A stretch of 64,000 bases of DNA from Oscillospiraceae bacterium (lineage in GTDB: Bacteria; Bacillota; Clostridia; Oscillospirales; Oscillospiraceae), in NCBI GenBank assembly GCA_017406005.1, contig JAFQZI010000069.1:62001-126000 (forward strand), written 5' to 3'. Positions 54,962 to 63,445 of this stretch are shown one piece after another (the stretch's first letter is position 1; each line of letters starts with the position of its first letter). The notes under the pieces were generated by a model. That model had not been told where the DNA came from. It did no database searches and worked only from the letters and a program-made list of their open reading frames with translations. A program made the translations under genes and the position numbers.

Positions 54962-57664
54962 TTATTTAAACATCTTTCTTTTCCTCCGGAGCACAGCAAA
55001 GGCTGCAGCCCCCGATATGCCGGAGAGCAGAAATGCCGCCAGCAACGGTTCAAGCGGCTGATCCCCCGTGCGCGGTCTGTCCCGCATGGACTGCACATAG
55101 AAGGGTCTCGATATTCTTCCCACAGAGGCGTAGGAAACAGACAGCGTGTGCTTACCCTGATAGAGTGAGGCCATAAGCTGGCGCGTAAAAACAAAGGCCG
55201 TTCCCCCGTCTGATGCTCCGTACGACCAGTTTCGCTGCGCACCGGAAGCCTGCGGGATTACCACTCCGTCGATCTCTATGGTCGGGTATTCCGTGGAAGG
55301 TGCGGTCGTCTTCACGAGGAAGGTATCCGACCAGTCGTAATACCAGACACCGTTGTTATCCATATAGCTGATGGCATAGGAAATCCTCTGTCCGGTGCTG
55401 CTCGTCCCGATGCCGTTTACCGTTATCTTGCAGTACGCCTTTGCACCGCTCTTCGCCGCCAGGGTAATCATTGCTGAGCCGTTCCCGATCGGGGTGATCT
55501 GGAAGCTCTGATCTTCCGGTGAGAGGTCGACGCGGATGATGTTTCGCACAGGGTCTGAAGATTCTATCGTCACTTCTTTATCCGTGGCATTGGTCGGATA
55601 AAACCAGTATTTCACTGTGCGCAGGCCGGGGATCGATGTCAGGGTCACATTTTCCTGGTCAAGCTGAATAGCCGTCACCGGGATTTTTTCTTCCGCCTTT
55701 ACTGTCAGCCTGCAGCTTGCTTCCGATACCTGCGCTCCGTACGGATTATAGGCTTTTGCCGTAACCATTGCAGTTCCCGGTGTTTTGCCCGTCACCGTAC
55801 CCATCAGCTCGTCTACCCAGGCTACCATGCTGTTGCTGCAGTACCAGCGGAGGGAATACCCTGCCGGGACGGATGCTGAAAGCGTGCGTGTTTCCCCTAC
55901 ATTTATTGTAATGTCGGAAGGCGATGCGGAAAGCACCCGCGACGTGATATAGACATATTTTCTCAGGTAATTCCCCGCATCGGCGCTGTCCGCCTCGAAG
56001 GCATCTGAAGTGAGATCCGAAACCCGGATCAGCGGTGTATACCCCGAAAAGGCAGGCATGGCGGAAAATGCTCCGCCCGCACCTTCCGCAAGCACTTCCC
56101 CGCCGGAGATCGTCGTCGGGGCAAAAATCCCCACGGATCCTTTTGCACCGTAAACCGCATGGGCATCCAGCGCACCGCCCGTCATCATAAGAGCCTTTGA
56201 AGCGATTCCACAGCTGGCCCCTCCGGACGACGCGCCGCCTTTCGCGCTCAGCGTTCCTCCGTTGGAAACGGAGTTCTCTGCATAGAGGCCTGTGCTGTCA
56301 TTGCCGCTGCTGCCCGCGGAACAGTCGGCCGTGCCGTTATTTGTGAATCCGCCTGCCCAGACGCCCCGACTCTTATCCGAAGCGCTTTTCCCCTCGGCAG
56401 CGAGCTTTGCCTGGTATTCCACCGTGACAGTTCCGGTTGACAAAACACCCACGCTGCTTCCGCCGGAATAACAGTCCCCTCCGCGAGCGGTGACGGCACC
56501 GCCGGCGGCAGAATTGATTGTTTTTACTGTCAGAGAATTGCAGCGGATTCCGCAGGATTCAGCTGCGCTTCCTCCCGCTGCGGCGAGCAAGCCATCCACC
56601 TCAAGCAGCCCGGAGACATACACACCTGTACTCGACGCTGTTCCACCCTGGGAGTAAGCGGCAACATTCGTATCGCTTCCGATTCTCAGATTTCCGTTTA
56701 CCGCTATTGCACAGGATTCGTTAACCGGTGGAACTGAAACCGTGAGAGTATCTCCGGAAGAATAGGAAGAAATCGTCAGGTCTGTTTCACTGGAAATACC
56801 GATATTTATCCCGGTACTCCCGTAAACTGTATTGTCTCCCGCAAAAAGAATCGTGAACGGCGACGTTGTTTTTATTGTAATATTACCGTTAATTGTGGCG
56901 TTTTTCAGGAAAAGTGTATTACGGTCAGGAAGATAGGAGATAGCATACTGTTGTTCCAGGATGTTATCCATATTGGAACTCGACACCTGTATTCCCCCGA
57001 CCCAGATCGGATACAGTGTTGGGATCGTAATCGTTATTTCCACATCAGATAAAGGCTCCGCAAAAATAGGGATAGAATAGTTACCTTCACTATCTTTCAG
57101 ACTCTGGGGGCTTTCAGTCAGAAACCCTTCCGGATGAGCGCTGCTATACTCCATGTATTTATATTTGTAATCACATCTGTCTGGTATAACTCCATCCGGC
57201 AAATTCAGTACCAAACGCACATAATCTCCGTTTTTTACAGTGCTTCCTTTTGCAGCCGCTTCTCCATTAATCCAGACAGCCTGAATAAACTGCCCAGTCG
57301 AATCGCTCCATGTCAGATGGGCAACTTGCGTTTCTGTTGCATCAGTTCTCAGCATCGGCTGCTGTACAGCCAGATTCGGCACACTCTGCGTGACGGCAAA
57401 GGATTGTGTTAAATCGTCATGCGGCACGGACTGCGGAACAGTCTGCAGGTCGTTTTGCTGTGTTGTTTGATTCGCTGCGAAAATATTGCTGCCCGAGAGC
57501 GTTGCACTGTCTGTACTCGTCTGCCCGGCGGAAACTGCTCCCCCTCCGATGGTGTATCCGTTCAGGTCATACCCACTCTGCCCCCATGCAAAGGCAGGCA
57601 AAGATGCCGTAAACAGGGCGGCAATCAGAACAAGCGCTATTCCCTTCCTGATTTTCACAACCAT
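54962..57664 (-). CDS. surface protein with BIG2 domain and variant sortase signal
   Basis: 900 aa from ATG 57664 with GGAGGAG upstream. Signal peptide ~1-28. A short Ig-like part (~130-215) precedes an array of beta-helix-like Gly/Ser/Ala-rich turns (~250-570). A BIG2 domain (~585-655: SPSDITINVGETRTLSAS...GTAMVTAKAYN) and a second Ig-like piece follow. The C terminus has RPRTGD, a hydrophobic helix and RRKRK, the layout of an LPXTG anchor with Leu replaced by Arg. Likely displayed on the cell wall; binding partner unknown. Confidence 0.87.
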   Translation of the reverse strand: MVVKIRKGIALVLIAALFTASLPAFAWGQSGYDLNGYTIGGGAVSAGQTSTDSATLSGSNIFAANQTTQQNDLQTVPQSVPHDDLTQSFAVTQSVPNLAVQQPMLRTDATETQVAHLTWSDSTGQFIQAVWINGEAAAKGSTVKNGDYVRLVLNLPDGVIPDRCDYKYKYMEYSSAHPEGFLTESPQSLKDSEGNYSIPIFAEPLSDVEITITIPTLYPIWVGGIQVSSSNMDNILEQQYAISYLPDRNTLFLKNATINGNITIKTTSPFTILFAGDNTVYGSTGINIGISSETDLTISSYSSGDTLTVSVPPVNESCAIAVNGNLRIGSDTNVAAYSQGGTASSTGVYVSGLLEVDGLLAAAGGSAAESCGIRCNSLTVKTINSAAGGAVTARGGDCYSGGSSVGVLSTGTVTVEYQAKLAAEGKSASDKSRGVWAGGFTNNGTADCSAGSSGNDSTGLYAENSVSNGGTLSAKGGASSGGASCGIASKALMMTGGALDAHAVYGAKGSVGIFAPTTISGGEVLAEGAGGAFSAMPAFSGYTPLIRVSDLTSDAFEADSADAGNYLRKYVYITSRVLSASPSDITINVGETRTLSASVPAGYSLRWYCSNSMVAWVDELMGTVTGKTPGTAMVTAKAYNPYGAQVSEASCRLTVKAEEKIPVTAIQLDQENVTLTSIPGLRTVKYWFYPTNATDKEVTIESSDPVRNIIRVDLSPEDQSFQITPIGNGSAMITLAAKSGAKAYCKITVNGIGTSSTGQRISYAISYMDNNGVWYYDWSDTFLVKTTAPSTEYPTIEIDGVVIPQASGAQRNWSYGASDGGTAFVFTRQLMASLYQGKHTLSVSYASVGRISRPFYVQSMRDRPRTGDQPLEPLLAAFLLSGISGAAAFAVLRRKRKMFK

Positions 57665-57705
57665 CGAAGTCTCCTCCAGATTTCCGAAGACATAATTCCA
57701 ATTGT

Positions 57706-57734
57706 ATTGTACCACTATTTTTAAATTATGTAAA
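57706..57734 (-). promoter_or_regulatory. promoter of the BIG2 surface protein
   Basis: Minus strand TTTACA (57734-57729), 17 nt, TACAAT (57711-57706) with TGG extension. Confidence 0.65.
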
Positions 57735-57747
57735 CAGTTTTATTCAA

Positions 57748-57776
57748 TTGATTTTTTATATTATAAGGTATATACT
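57748..57776 (+). promoter_or_regulatory. promoter of the Mrp/Mbh-like operon
   Basis: TTGATT, 17 nt, TATACT; 43 nt before the mrpE start. Confidence 0.65.
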
Positions 57777-57818
57777 TCAGTTGTTAAATCAGTTTTTTAC
57801 GCAAAGGATGGATGTGAA

Positions 57819-58298
57819 ATGTTCCTGCTCTGCCTCCTCCTGTGGATTCTTTTCAACGGCAGAATCACGCTTGAAATCCTGCTGTTCGGCATTGCTGTTT
57901 CGGCGGCAGTCTATGCCGTGAGCTGCGCGCTGCTCGGTTACAGTGTCCAAAAGGATCTGGCGCTTGCCAAAAAGCTCCCGGACGTAATCCTTCTGTTCTT
58001 CGTGCTGCTGAGAGAAATCGTCAAATCCAACCTCGGTGTTATTAAAGCCGTATACAGCCGGCAGCAGCCGCAGCCGCATTATACCGAATTTGAAACAACA
58101 CTCAAAAAAACCGGTACGCGCGTCGCCCTGGCCGATTGCATTACCCTCACACCGGGGACCATCACCGGCACCCTGGACGGAAGCCATTACATCATTCACT
58201 GCCTGAACCAGGAAATGCTGGATGGCCTGGAACCGGAGAAACGTATTTTTACCGGCCAGCTGATAAAGTTTGAGGATGGCGGGGAGGTGCAGCCATGA
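57819..58298 (+). CDS. mrpE: MrpE/MnhE antiporter subunit
   Basis: 159 aa from ATG 57819; a longer reading crosses the promoter. Two N-terminal helices, then the family core LPDVILLFFVLLREIVKSNLGVIKAVYS and TLTPGTITGTLDGSHYIIHCL (~105-125). Small membrane subunit of Mrp-type cation/proton antiporters, first gene of a nine-gene run coupled by ATGA/GTGA overlaps. Confidence 0.9.
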   Translation: MFLLCLLLWILFNGRITLEILLFGIAVSAAVYAVSCALLGYSVQKDLALAKKLPDVILLFFVLLREIVKSNLGVIKAVYSRQQPQPHYTEFETTLKKTGTRVALADCITLTPGTITGTLDGSHYIIHCLNQEMLDGLEPEKRIFTGQLIKFEDGGEVQP

Positions 58299-58579
58299 CC
58301 TATACCTCCCTGACGCATTCCCTCTTTACGGTTGTGATCGGCATCCTTTCTATCGGAGCGCTGGCCTGTCTTATCCGTGCGATCCTCGGCCCGTCAACAG
58401 CCGACCGGCTCATCGCCGTAAATATGACCGGCACGCAGGTGATCTGCCTGATCTGTATTCTGGCCGCCCGCTCCGGTGAATACGGGTTTGCCGATGTTGC
58501 CGTGATTTATGCAATGCTCAGCTTCCTCGCCGTGGCGGTGCTGACGAGAATTTTATCCGGAAGGGGGCAGAAAAAGTGA
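58295..58579 (+). CDS. mrpF: MrpF antiporter subunit
   Basis: 94 aa, three helices. ACLIRAILGPSTADRLIAVNMTGTQVICLICIL is the MrpF pattern. Overlaps mrpE by four bases (ATGA). Confidence 0.9.
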   Translation: MTYTSLTHSLFTVVIGILSIGALACLIRAILGPSTADRLIAVNMTGTQVICLICILAARSGEYGFADVAVIYAMLSFLAVAVLTRILSGRGQKK

Positions 58580-58905
58580 CAGCTGCGGAATGGATCCGTT
58601 TTCTCTTCGGCGCAGTATGCATGCTGTGCGGAAGCTTCCTTATGGTCACGGCCGTGATCGGCAATTACCGCTTCCGCAACGCTCCCTGCCGCATGCACGC
58701 CGCCGGCCTCGGTGATACGCTCGGCATTCTGCTGCTCTTTCTCGGGCTCCTTGTTCTATGCGGCTTCTCTGTTTTCACACTGAAGCTCGCCGTGATCCTT
58801 CTTCTGCTGTGGATCACAAGCCCGGTCGTCACCCATCTGATCATGCGCATGCAGATTGAAAATGGTTTCAGTGCCGACGGTCAAAAGGAGGGCAAAACAA
58901 AATGA
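58576..58905 (+). CDS. mrpG: MrpG antiporter subunit
   Basis: 109 aa, GTG start overlapping the mrpF stop. Helices with FLFGAVCMLCGSFLMVTAVIGNYRF, then MHAAGLGDTLGILLL and SPVVTHLIMRM, typical of MrpG. Confidence 0.9.
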   Translation: MTAAEWIRFLFGAVCMLCGSFLMVTAVIGNYRFRNAPCRMHAAGLGDTLGILLLFLGLLVLCGFSVFTLKLAVILLLLWITSPVVTHLIMRMQIENGFSADGQKEGKTK

Positions 58906-59159
58906 ATCTTGCCGTTGCCTTTCTTCTTACCTTTCTGATTGTCTGCGCCGCCTCGGTTGCACTGACAAAAGATCCTTTGAAGGCCGTCCTGATCCAGATG
59001 GGCTTCAGCACGGTCATGGCGGTGATCTGGCTGATCCTCGAATCGCCTGACCTCGCCATTACGGAGGCCGCCGTCGGTGCAGGTGTAACGGGTATTCTCT
59101 TCTTCCTTACGCTGCGCCGTATCGGGCTGATCGGCGGAAAGGCAGGGAAGAAGAAATGA
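58902..59159 (+). CDS. DUF4040 / MbhD-like subunit
   Basis: 85 aa, three helices. LIQMGFSTVMAVIWLILESPDLAITEAAVGAGVTGILFF matches the DUF4040 (MbhD) domain, which in ordinary Mrp systems is the C-terminal part of MrpA. Its existence as a separate gene follows the hydrogenase-type (Mbh) layout. Confidence 0.85.
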   Translation: MNLAVAFLLTFLIVCAASVALTKDPLKAVLIQMGFSTVMAVIWLILESPDLAITEAAVGAGVTGILFFLTLRRIGLIGGKAGKKK

Positions 59160-60088
59160 AGCTGCCCCGTTTTCTCGCCGTCTTTCTCAACTGGGTGGAG
59201 GGGGAAGAGGTTGTTCCCGTTCCCGCTGAGAAGGCTGCTCCCACCCGTTCCGGTTCTGCGAAAAAATCCCCCGCGAAAAAAGCAGTGCGCAGCCCGGCAA
59301 AGCAGAGAGATCACAGCAAAGCGCTCTCCCTGCTGTATGATGCACTGGCGGTTATCGTCTGCCTCACCGTTATTGTCACCCTGCTGGTAACGGTTTCCTG
59401 GCTGCCACGTTTCGGCGGTGACCAAAACCCGCCCGAAAATGAAGTATATACCCGTTACGTCGAAAACGAGCTGGAGGAGACCGGAGCAGTCAACACGGTT
59501 GCAGGCATGATCCTCGATTACCGTGCTTTCGATACACTTGGGGAATCCAACGTGCTCTTTATCGCCGTCTGCAGCGTGATTATTCTTCTTCGCGCTGACC
59601 GGAAGCAAAAGGACAATTCTCTGAATATCCCGGAACTGGAAACCGAAACCGAAGCAACCCCTGACGATATCATTCTCCGCTGCGGGGCAAAGCTTCTTGT
59701 TCCGATCGGCCTGCTCTTCGGCATCTATGTAGTGCTCAACGGGCATCTCTCCGCGGGCGGAGGCTTTTCCGGCGGAGCGATTCTCGGTGCCACTTTGATT
59801 CTTTATGTGCGTGCCTACGGGGCTGAGAGGCTGGAAAAGGTTTTCACCTTCAACACCTACAAATGGGTAACCTTTGCCGGGCTGATCACCTACACGCTGC
59901 TGAAAACCTGGTCCTTCTACACAGGAGCCAATGGTCTGGAAAGTGGCATCCCGCTCGGCAAACCCGGTGCCATCCTCTCGGCGGGGCTGATCCTCCCGCT
60001 CAACATCTGCGTCGGCCTTGTTGTTTCCTGCACGATGTACGCTTTTTATTGTCTTTTCAGCAGAGGAGGTTTCGGCAATGGGAAGTAA
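59156..60088 (+). CDS. mrpB: MbhE-MrpB fusion subunit
   Basis: 310 aa. A basic, Pro/Ala-rich N terminus (~1-50) and a helix lead to an MbhE-like piece with ETGAVNTVAGMILDYRAFDTLGES (~108-131). The MrpB part (~165-310) follows: PIGLLFGIYVVLNGHLSAGGGFSGGAILGA, KTWSFYTGANGLESGIPLGKPGAILSAG. In Pyrococcus Mbh these are two genes (MbhE, MbhF). Overlaps its neighbours. Confidence 0.88.
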   Translation: MKLPRFLAVFLNWVEGEEVVPVPAEKAAPTRSGSAKKSPAKKAVRSPAKQRDHSKALSLLYDALAVIVCLTVIVTLLVTVSWLPRFGGDQNPPENEVYTRYVENELEETGAVNTVAGMILDYRAFDTLGESNVLFIAVCSVIILLRADRKQKDNSLNIPELETETEATPDDIILRCGAKLLVPIGLLFGIYVVLNGHLSAGGGFSGGAILGATLILYVRAYGAERLEKVFTFNTYKWVTFAGLITYTLLKTWSFYTGANGLESGIPLGKPGAILSAGLILPLNICVGLVVSCTMYAFYCLFSRGGFGNGK

Positions 60089-60452
60089 CCTCATTTCCAA
60101 CTACTTCGAGTTGACCGCCGCGATCTGCTTCGGGATCGGCTTTACTATGCTCTTTCTGAACAAAAACCTGATCAAAAAGGTCATCGGCTTCAACTTTATG
60201 GACAGCTCCATTTTCCTTTTTCTCGCCTCCAACGGTTACATCACGGGGCGCATCAGCCCGATCATCAGCAACGGATCTGTCTCTGCGGAGAACTATATCA
60301 ACCCGATACCGGCCGGGCTTGTGCTGACAGGCATTGTGGTATCCGTCAGCGTGACGGCGTTTCTCCTCGCCCTGACAACGCGCCTCTATCTCCGTTACCA
60401 CACGCTGGAGCTTGATGAGATGATGCGGCTTTCGCAGACGGAGGATGCATGA
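60078..60452 (+). CDS. mrpC: MrpC (NuoK-like) subunit
   Basis: 124 aa from ATG 60078 with GAGGAGG upstream, overlapping mrpB by 11 bases. Three helices: GIGFTMLFLNKNLIKKVIGFNFMDSSIFLFL, and a C-terminal VSVSVTAFLLALTTRLY. NuoK/MrpC family. Confidence 0.9.
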   Translation: MGSNLISNYFELTAAICFGIGFTMLFLNKNLIKKVIGFNFMDSSIFLFLASNGYITGRISPIISNGSVSAENYINPIPAGLVLTGIVVSVSVTAFLLALTTRLYLRYHTLELDEMMRLSQTEDA

Positions 60453-61951
60453 TGGCTGTTGTACAGAATTTTCCGTTTGCAGCGATTATGCTGTATCTGG
60501 CCGGCGGCGTCACCTGCTGTGTCCTCCGGCCGAAGGCCTCCAAATGGGTCTGCCTTGCACTCAACGCAATTGTCACCGCGCTGATGTTCTCCGTGCTTGT
60601 TTTTACGGTTCGCGCCGGAGAGAGCTACGTCTACTGGATGGGGCATTTTCCCGCTCCCTGGGGCAATGAAATCCGCATCGGGCCTCTGGAGGCCCTGATG
60701 GGCACGGCCTTTCCCCTTGTTATGATGCTCACGTTGCTCGGCGGCATGGAGCACATTTTTGAAGACGTGGAGCCGGATAAAATCAACCTTTACTTCACGG
60801 TTGTAAACCTGCTGATGGTCTCCATGCTGGCACTGATCTTCACCAACGACCTTTTCACGGCCTACGTTTTTGTGGAGATCAACACCATCGCCTCGTGTGC
60901 GCTCGTTATGCTCAAATATAAAAGCGGCAGGGCACTTGTCGCCACTACCCGATATATGATCATGAGCCTGCTCGGGTCGGGGCTTTTCCTGCTCGGCATC
61001 GTTATCCTCTACAGCATCACAGGCCATCTTCTGATGCAGCCGATGGCCGCCAAAATTCAGGAACTGTTCACCTCCGGGGACTATGCCTTCCCGCTTACAG
61101 TGACGATCGGCCTCTTCTCGGTCGGCATGGCGCTGAAAAGCGCTCTCTGGCCGTTCAGCGCATGGCTGCCGGATGCCCACAGCAGCGCTACGGCGGCATC
61201 GAGCGGCATCCTCTCAGGCCTTGTGGTTAAAAGCTATATCGTCCTGTTGATCAAGATTTTCTACCGGATCCTCGGTTCGGAGGAGATCCTCTCCTCCGGT
61301 GTGCCCGATGTGCTCTTTGTCTTCGGCATCGGCGCCATGGTTTTCGGCTCGTTCTACGCGCTGAAAGAAAAAGATATCAAGCGTATGCTCGCCTATTCCT
61401 CCGTGGCGCAGGTCGGCTATATCTATGCCGGCATCGGCCTCGGCACAAAGCTTGGCATGGCTGCAGCCTGCATACAGATTCTGGTGCATGCAATTACCAA
61501 ACCGATACTTTTCTGCACATCCGGAGGTTTGATGTCCGTTTCCGGCGGGAGCCGAAAGTTTGACGATCTGCGCGGAGCCGGGCGGCGGGATCTGCTCTCC
61601 GGTAGTGCTTTCTGCGTCGGTGCCCTGTCCATGATCGGGATTCCGCTGTTTGCAGGGTTTGTCACAAAGCTCTGGCTGACGCGCGCGTTTCTCGGCCGCG
61701 CTTCCTGGAAGCTTTGGGCCGGAATCTTCGCACTTGTGCTGAGCACGATACTAAACGCGCTTTATTATATCCCCGCTGTGTCTCTCCTCTTTGGTAAACG
61801 ACGTGACGAGCAGTTTGCCGGCGTAAAGGCTCACCCGGATGCCGCTTACCTCTTCGCTATCCTCGTTTTTATCGCGCTCAATCTGCTGCTTGGCACCTGC
61901 TCCGAGCCTGTAACCCGTATCATTGAAACCGGTTTATCCGTTTTAAGCTGA
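60449..61951 (+). CDS. mrpD: MrpD-like proton-conducting antiporter subunit
   Basis: 500 aa, about 14 helices; two adjacent ATGs at 60449 and 60452. NuoM/N-family features: VFVEINTIASCALVMLKY (channel Glu), VGMALKSALWPFSAWLPDAHSSATAASSGILSGLVVKS (broken helix 7-8 with Lys and His), FGSFYALKEKDIKRMLAYSSVAQVGYI. Conducts H+ or Na+ across the membrane. First of three consecutive homologs. Confidence 0.92.
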   Translation: MMAVVQNFPFAAIMLYLAGGVTCCVLRPKASKWVCLALNAIVTALMFSVLVFTVRAGESYVYWMGHFPAPWGNEIRIGPLEALMGTAFPLVMMLTLLGGMEHIFEDVEPDKINLYFTVVNLLMVSMLALIFTNDLFTAYVFVEINTIASCALVMLKYKSGRALVATTRYMIMSLLGSGLFLLGIVILYSITGHLLMQPMAAKIQELFTSGDYAFPLTVTIGLFSVGMALKSALWPFSAWLPDAHSSATAASSGILSGLVVKSYIVLLIKIFYRILGSEEILSSGVPDVLFVFGIGAMVFGSFYALKEKDIKRMLAYSSVAQVGYIYAGIGLGTKLGMAAACIQILVHAITKPILFCTSGGLMSVSGGSRKFDDLRGAGRRDLLSGSAFCVGALSMIGIPLFAGFVTKLWLTRAFLGRASWKLWAGIFALVLSTILNALYYIPAVSLLFGKRRDEQFAGVKAHPDAAYLFAILVFIALNLLLGTCSEPVTRIIETGLSVLS

Positions 61952-61960
61952 GGTGGTTCC

Positions 61961-63436
61961 ATGAAAAATACCGTTTCTCTTCTTCTGCCGATTCTCTTCC
62001 CGATGCTTTGCGGGATCCTGGTCGGTCTGCTTCCCGCTCTGAAAGATGAATCGAAGCGAAGGACCTTTGTCCTCTCCTCCCTCATTCTGACCTTTCTGTT
62101 CACGCTCTGGCAGCTTCTGCTGAAGGATGCTTCGCTGTATCTCTTTACCCTCGCCCCGAAAGCGGATATTGCTTTTTCGGTCGACTCCGTTACACGTCTC
62201 TTTGCCAGCCTGATCGTCTTCATGTGGCTGATGAGCGGAATATTCTCCTTCGAGTATATGAAGCATGAAAAGAACCACAACCGGTATTACTGCTTCTTCC
62301 TTCTCGGAGAAGGCGCCATGCTTGGCGTGGCTTTTGCTTCCAACTATGTGACGATGTACCTCTGCTTTGAATGGATGACGCTGCTCACCCTGCCCATGGT
62401 GCTCCACAGCCAGACGGAGGAAGCTATCAAAGCCGGAATGAAGTATCTGCTCTACTCCTTCGCTGGTGCCTTTGCCGGGCTGATGGGCATCCCCTTCCTG
62501 GCCCGCTACGGCAACACTTTGAACTTCGTTCCCGGCGGAACGCTGGATATGGCGCTTGTCGAAGGGCATGAAGCCCTGCTGCTGGGCGTAGCTTTTGCCG
62601 TAATCCTCGGGTTCGGTGCGAAAGCGGGTCTTTTCCCGCTCCATGCCTGGCTTCCGACTGCCCATCCGGTTGCCCCGGCACCGGCCTCTGCCGTCCTCTC
62701 TGGAGTAATCACGAAGGCGGGCGTTATCGCCATTATCCGCGTGATCTATTACCAGTTCGGCACAGCCTTCCTCAGCGGCACCTGGGTGCAGACGGTCCTG
62801 CTCTCCATTGCCCTGCTCACGGTATTCATGGGTTCCTCGATGGCTTTCCGGGAAAAGCTTTTGAAAAAGCGGCTTGCGTATTCCACTGTCAGCCAGGTCA
62901 GCTATATTCTTTTCGGCCTCTTTCTGATGCATCCTACCGCCATGACGGGCGCTCTCCTGCATGTGCTGTGCCACAGCGTGGCAAAAGACGGGCTCTTCCT
63001 ATGTGCAGGCGCTATCATTTATAAGACCCATAAAACCGACGTCACCGAGCTCACCGGCATCGGCAAGGAAATGCCGGTTACCATCTGGTGCTTCACGCTT
63101 TGCTCCCTTGCACTGGTCGGTATCCCCCCGATGTGCGGCTTCATGAGCAAGTGGTATCTTGCGCTGGGTTCGCTGGCAAGCGGCATCCCCGTCATCAGCT
63201 GGCTTGGACCGGCTATTCTGCTGATTTCCGCCCTGCTCACGGCAGCCTATCTGCTTCCGATCACCATCAAGGGCTTCTTCCCCGGTGAGGATTATGACTA
63301 TTCCTCCCTGACGAAAAAGGAACCGAATGCATGGATGCTCGTTCCGCTGGTGATTCTCGCCGCACTCGCCGCATTCACCATCTTCCCGCAGCCATTCCTT
63401 TCTCTGGTTGAGGGCGTCACCGCCTCTCTGATGTAA
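61961..63436 (+). CDS. second NuoM/N/MrpD-like antiporter subunit
   Basis: 491 aa. MYLCFEWMTLLTLPMVLHSQTEE (channel Glu), GFGAKAGLFPLHAWLPTAHPVAPAPASAVLSGVITKAGV, SSMAFREKLLKKRLAYSTVSQVSYI. GAGGTGG before the ATG. A second large channel subunit after MrpD is not part of the classical mrpABCDEFG order, but it occurs in group 4 hydrogenase or Mbs-type complexes. Confidence 0.9.
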   Translation: MKNTVSLLLPILFPMLCGILVGLLPALKDESKRRTFVLSSLILTFLFTLWQLLLKDASLYLFTLAPKADIAFSVDSVTRLFASLIVFMWLMSGIFSFEYMKHEKNHNRYYCFFLLGEGAMLGVAFASNYVTMYLCFEWMTLLTLPMVLHSQTEEAIKAGMKYLLYSFAGAFAGLMGIPFLARYGNTLNFVPGGTLDMALVEGHEALLLGVAFAVILGFGAKAGLFPLHAWLPTAHPVAPAPASAVLSGVITKAGVIAIIRVIYYQFGTAFLSGTWVQTVLLSIALLTVFMGSSMAFREKLLKKRLAYSTVSQVSYILFGLFLMHPTAMTGALLHVLCHSVAKDGLFLCAGAIIYKTHKTDVTELTGIGKEMPVTIWCFTLCSLALVGIPPMCGFMSKWYLALGSLASGIPVISWLGPAILLISALLTAAYLLPITIKGFFPGEDYDYSSLTKKEPNAWMLVPLVILAALAAFTIFPQPFLSLVEGVTASLM

Positions 63437-63445
63437 GAACGGCCT

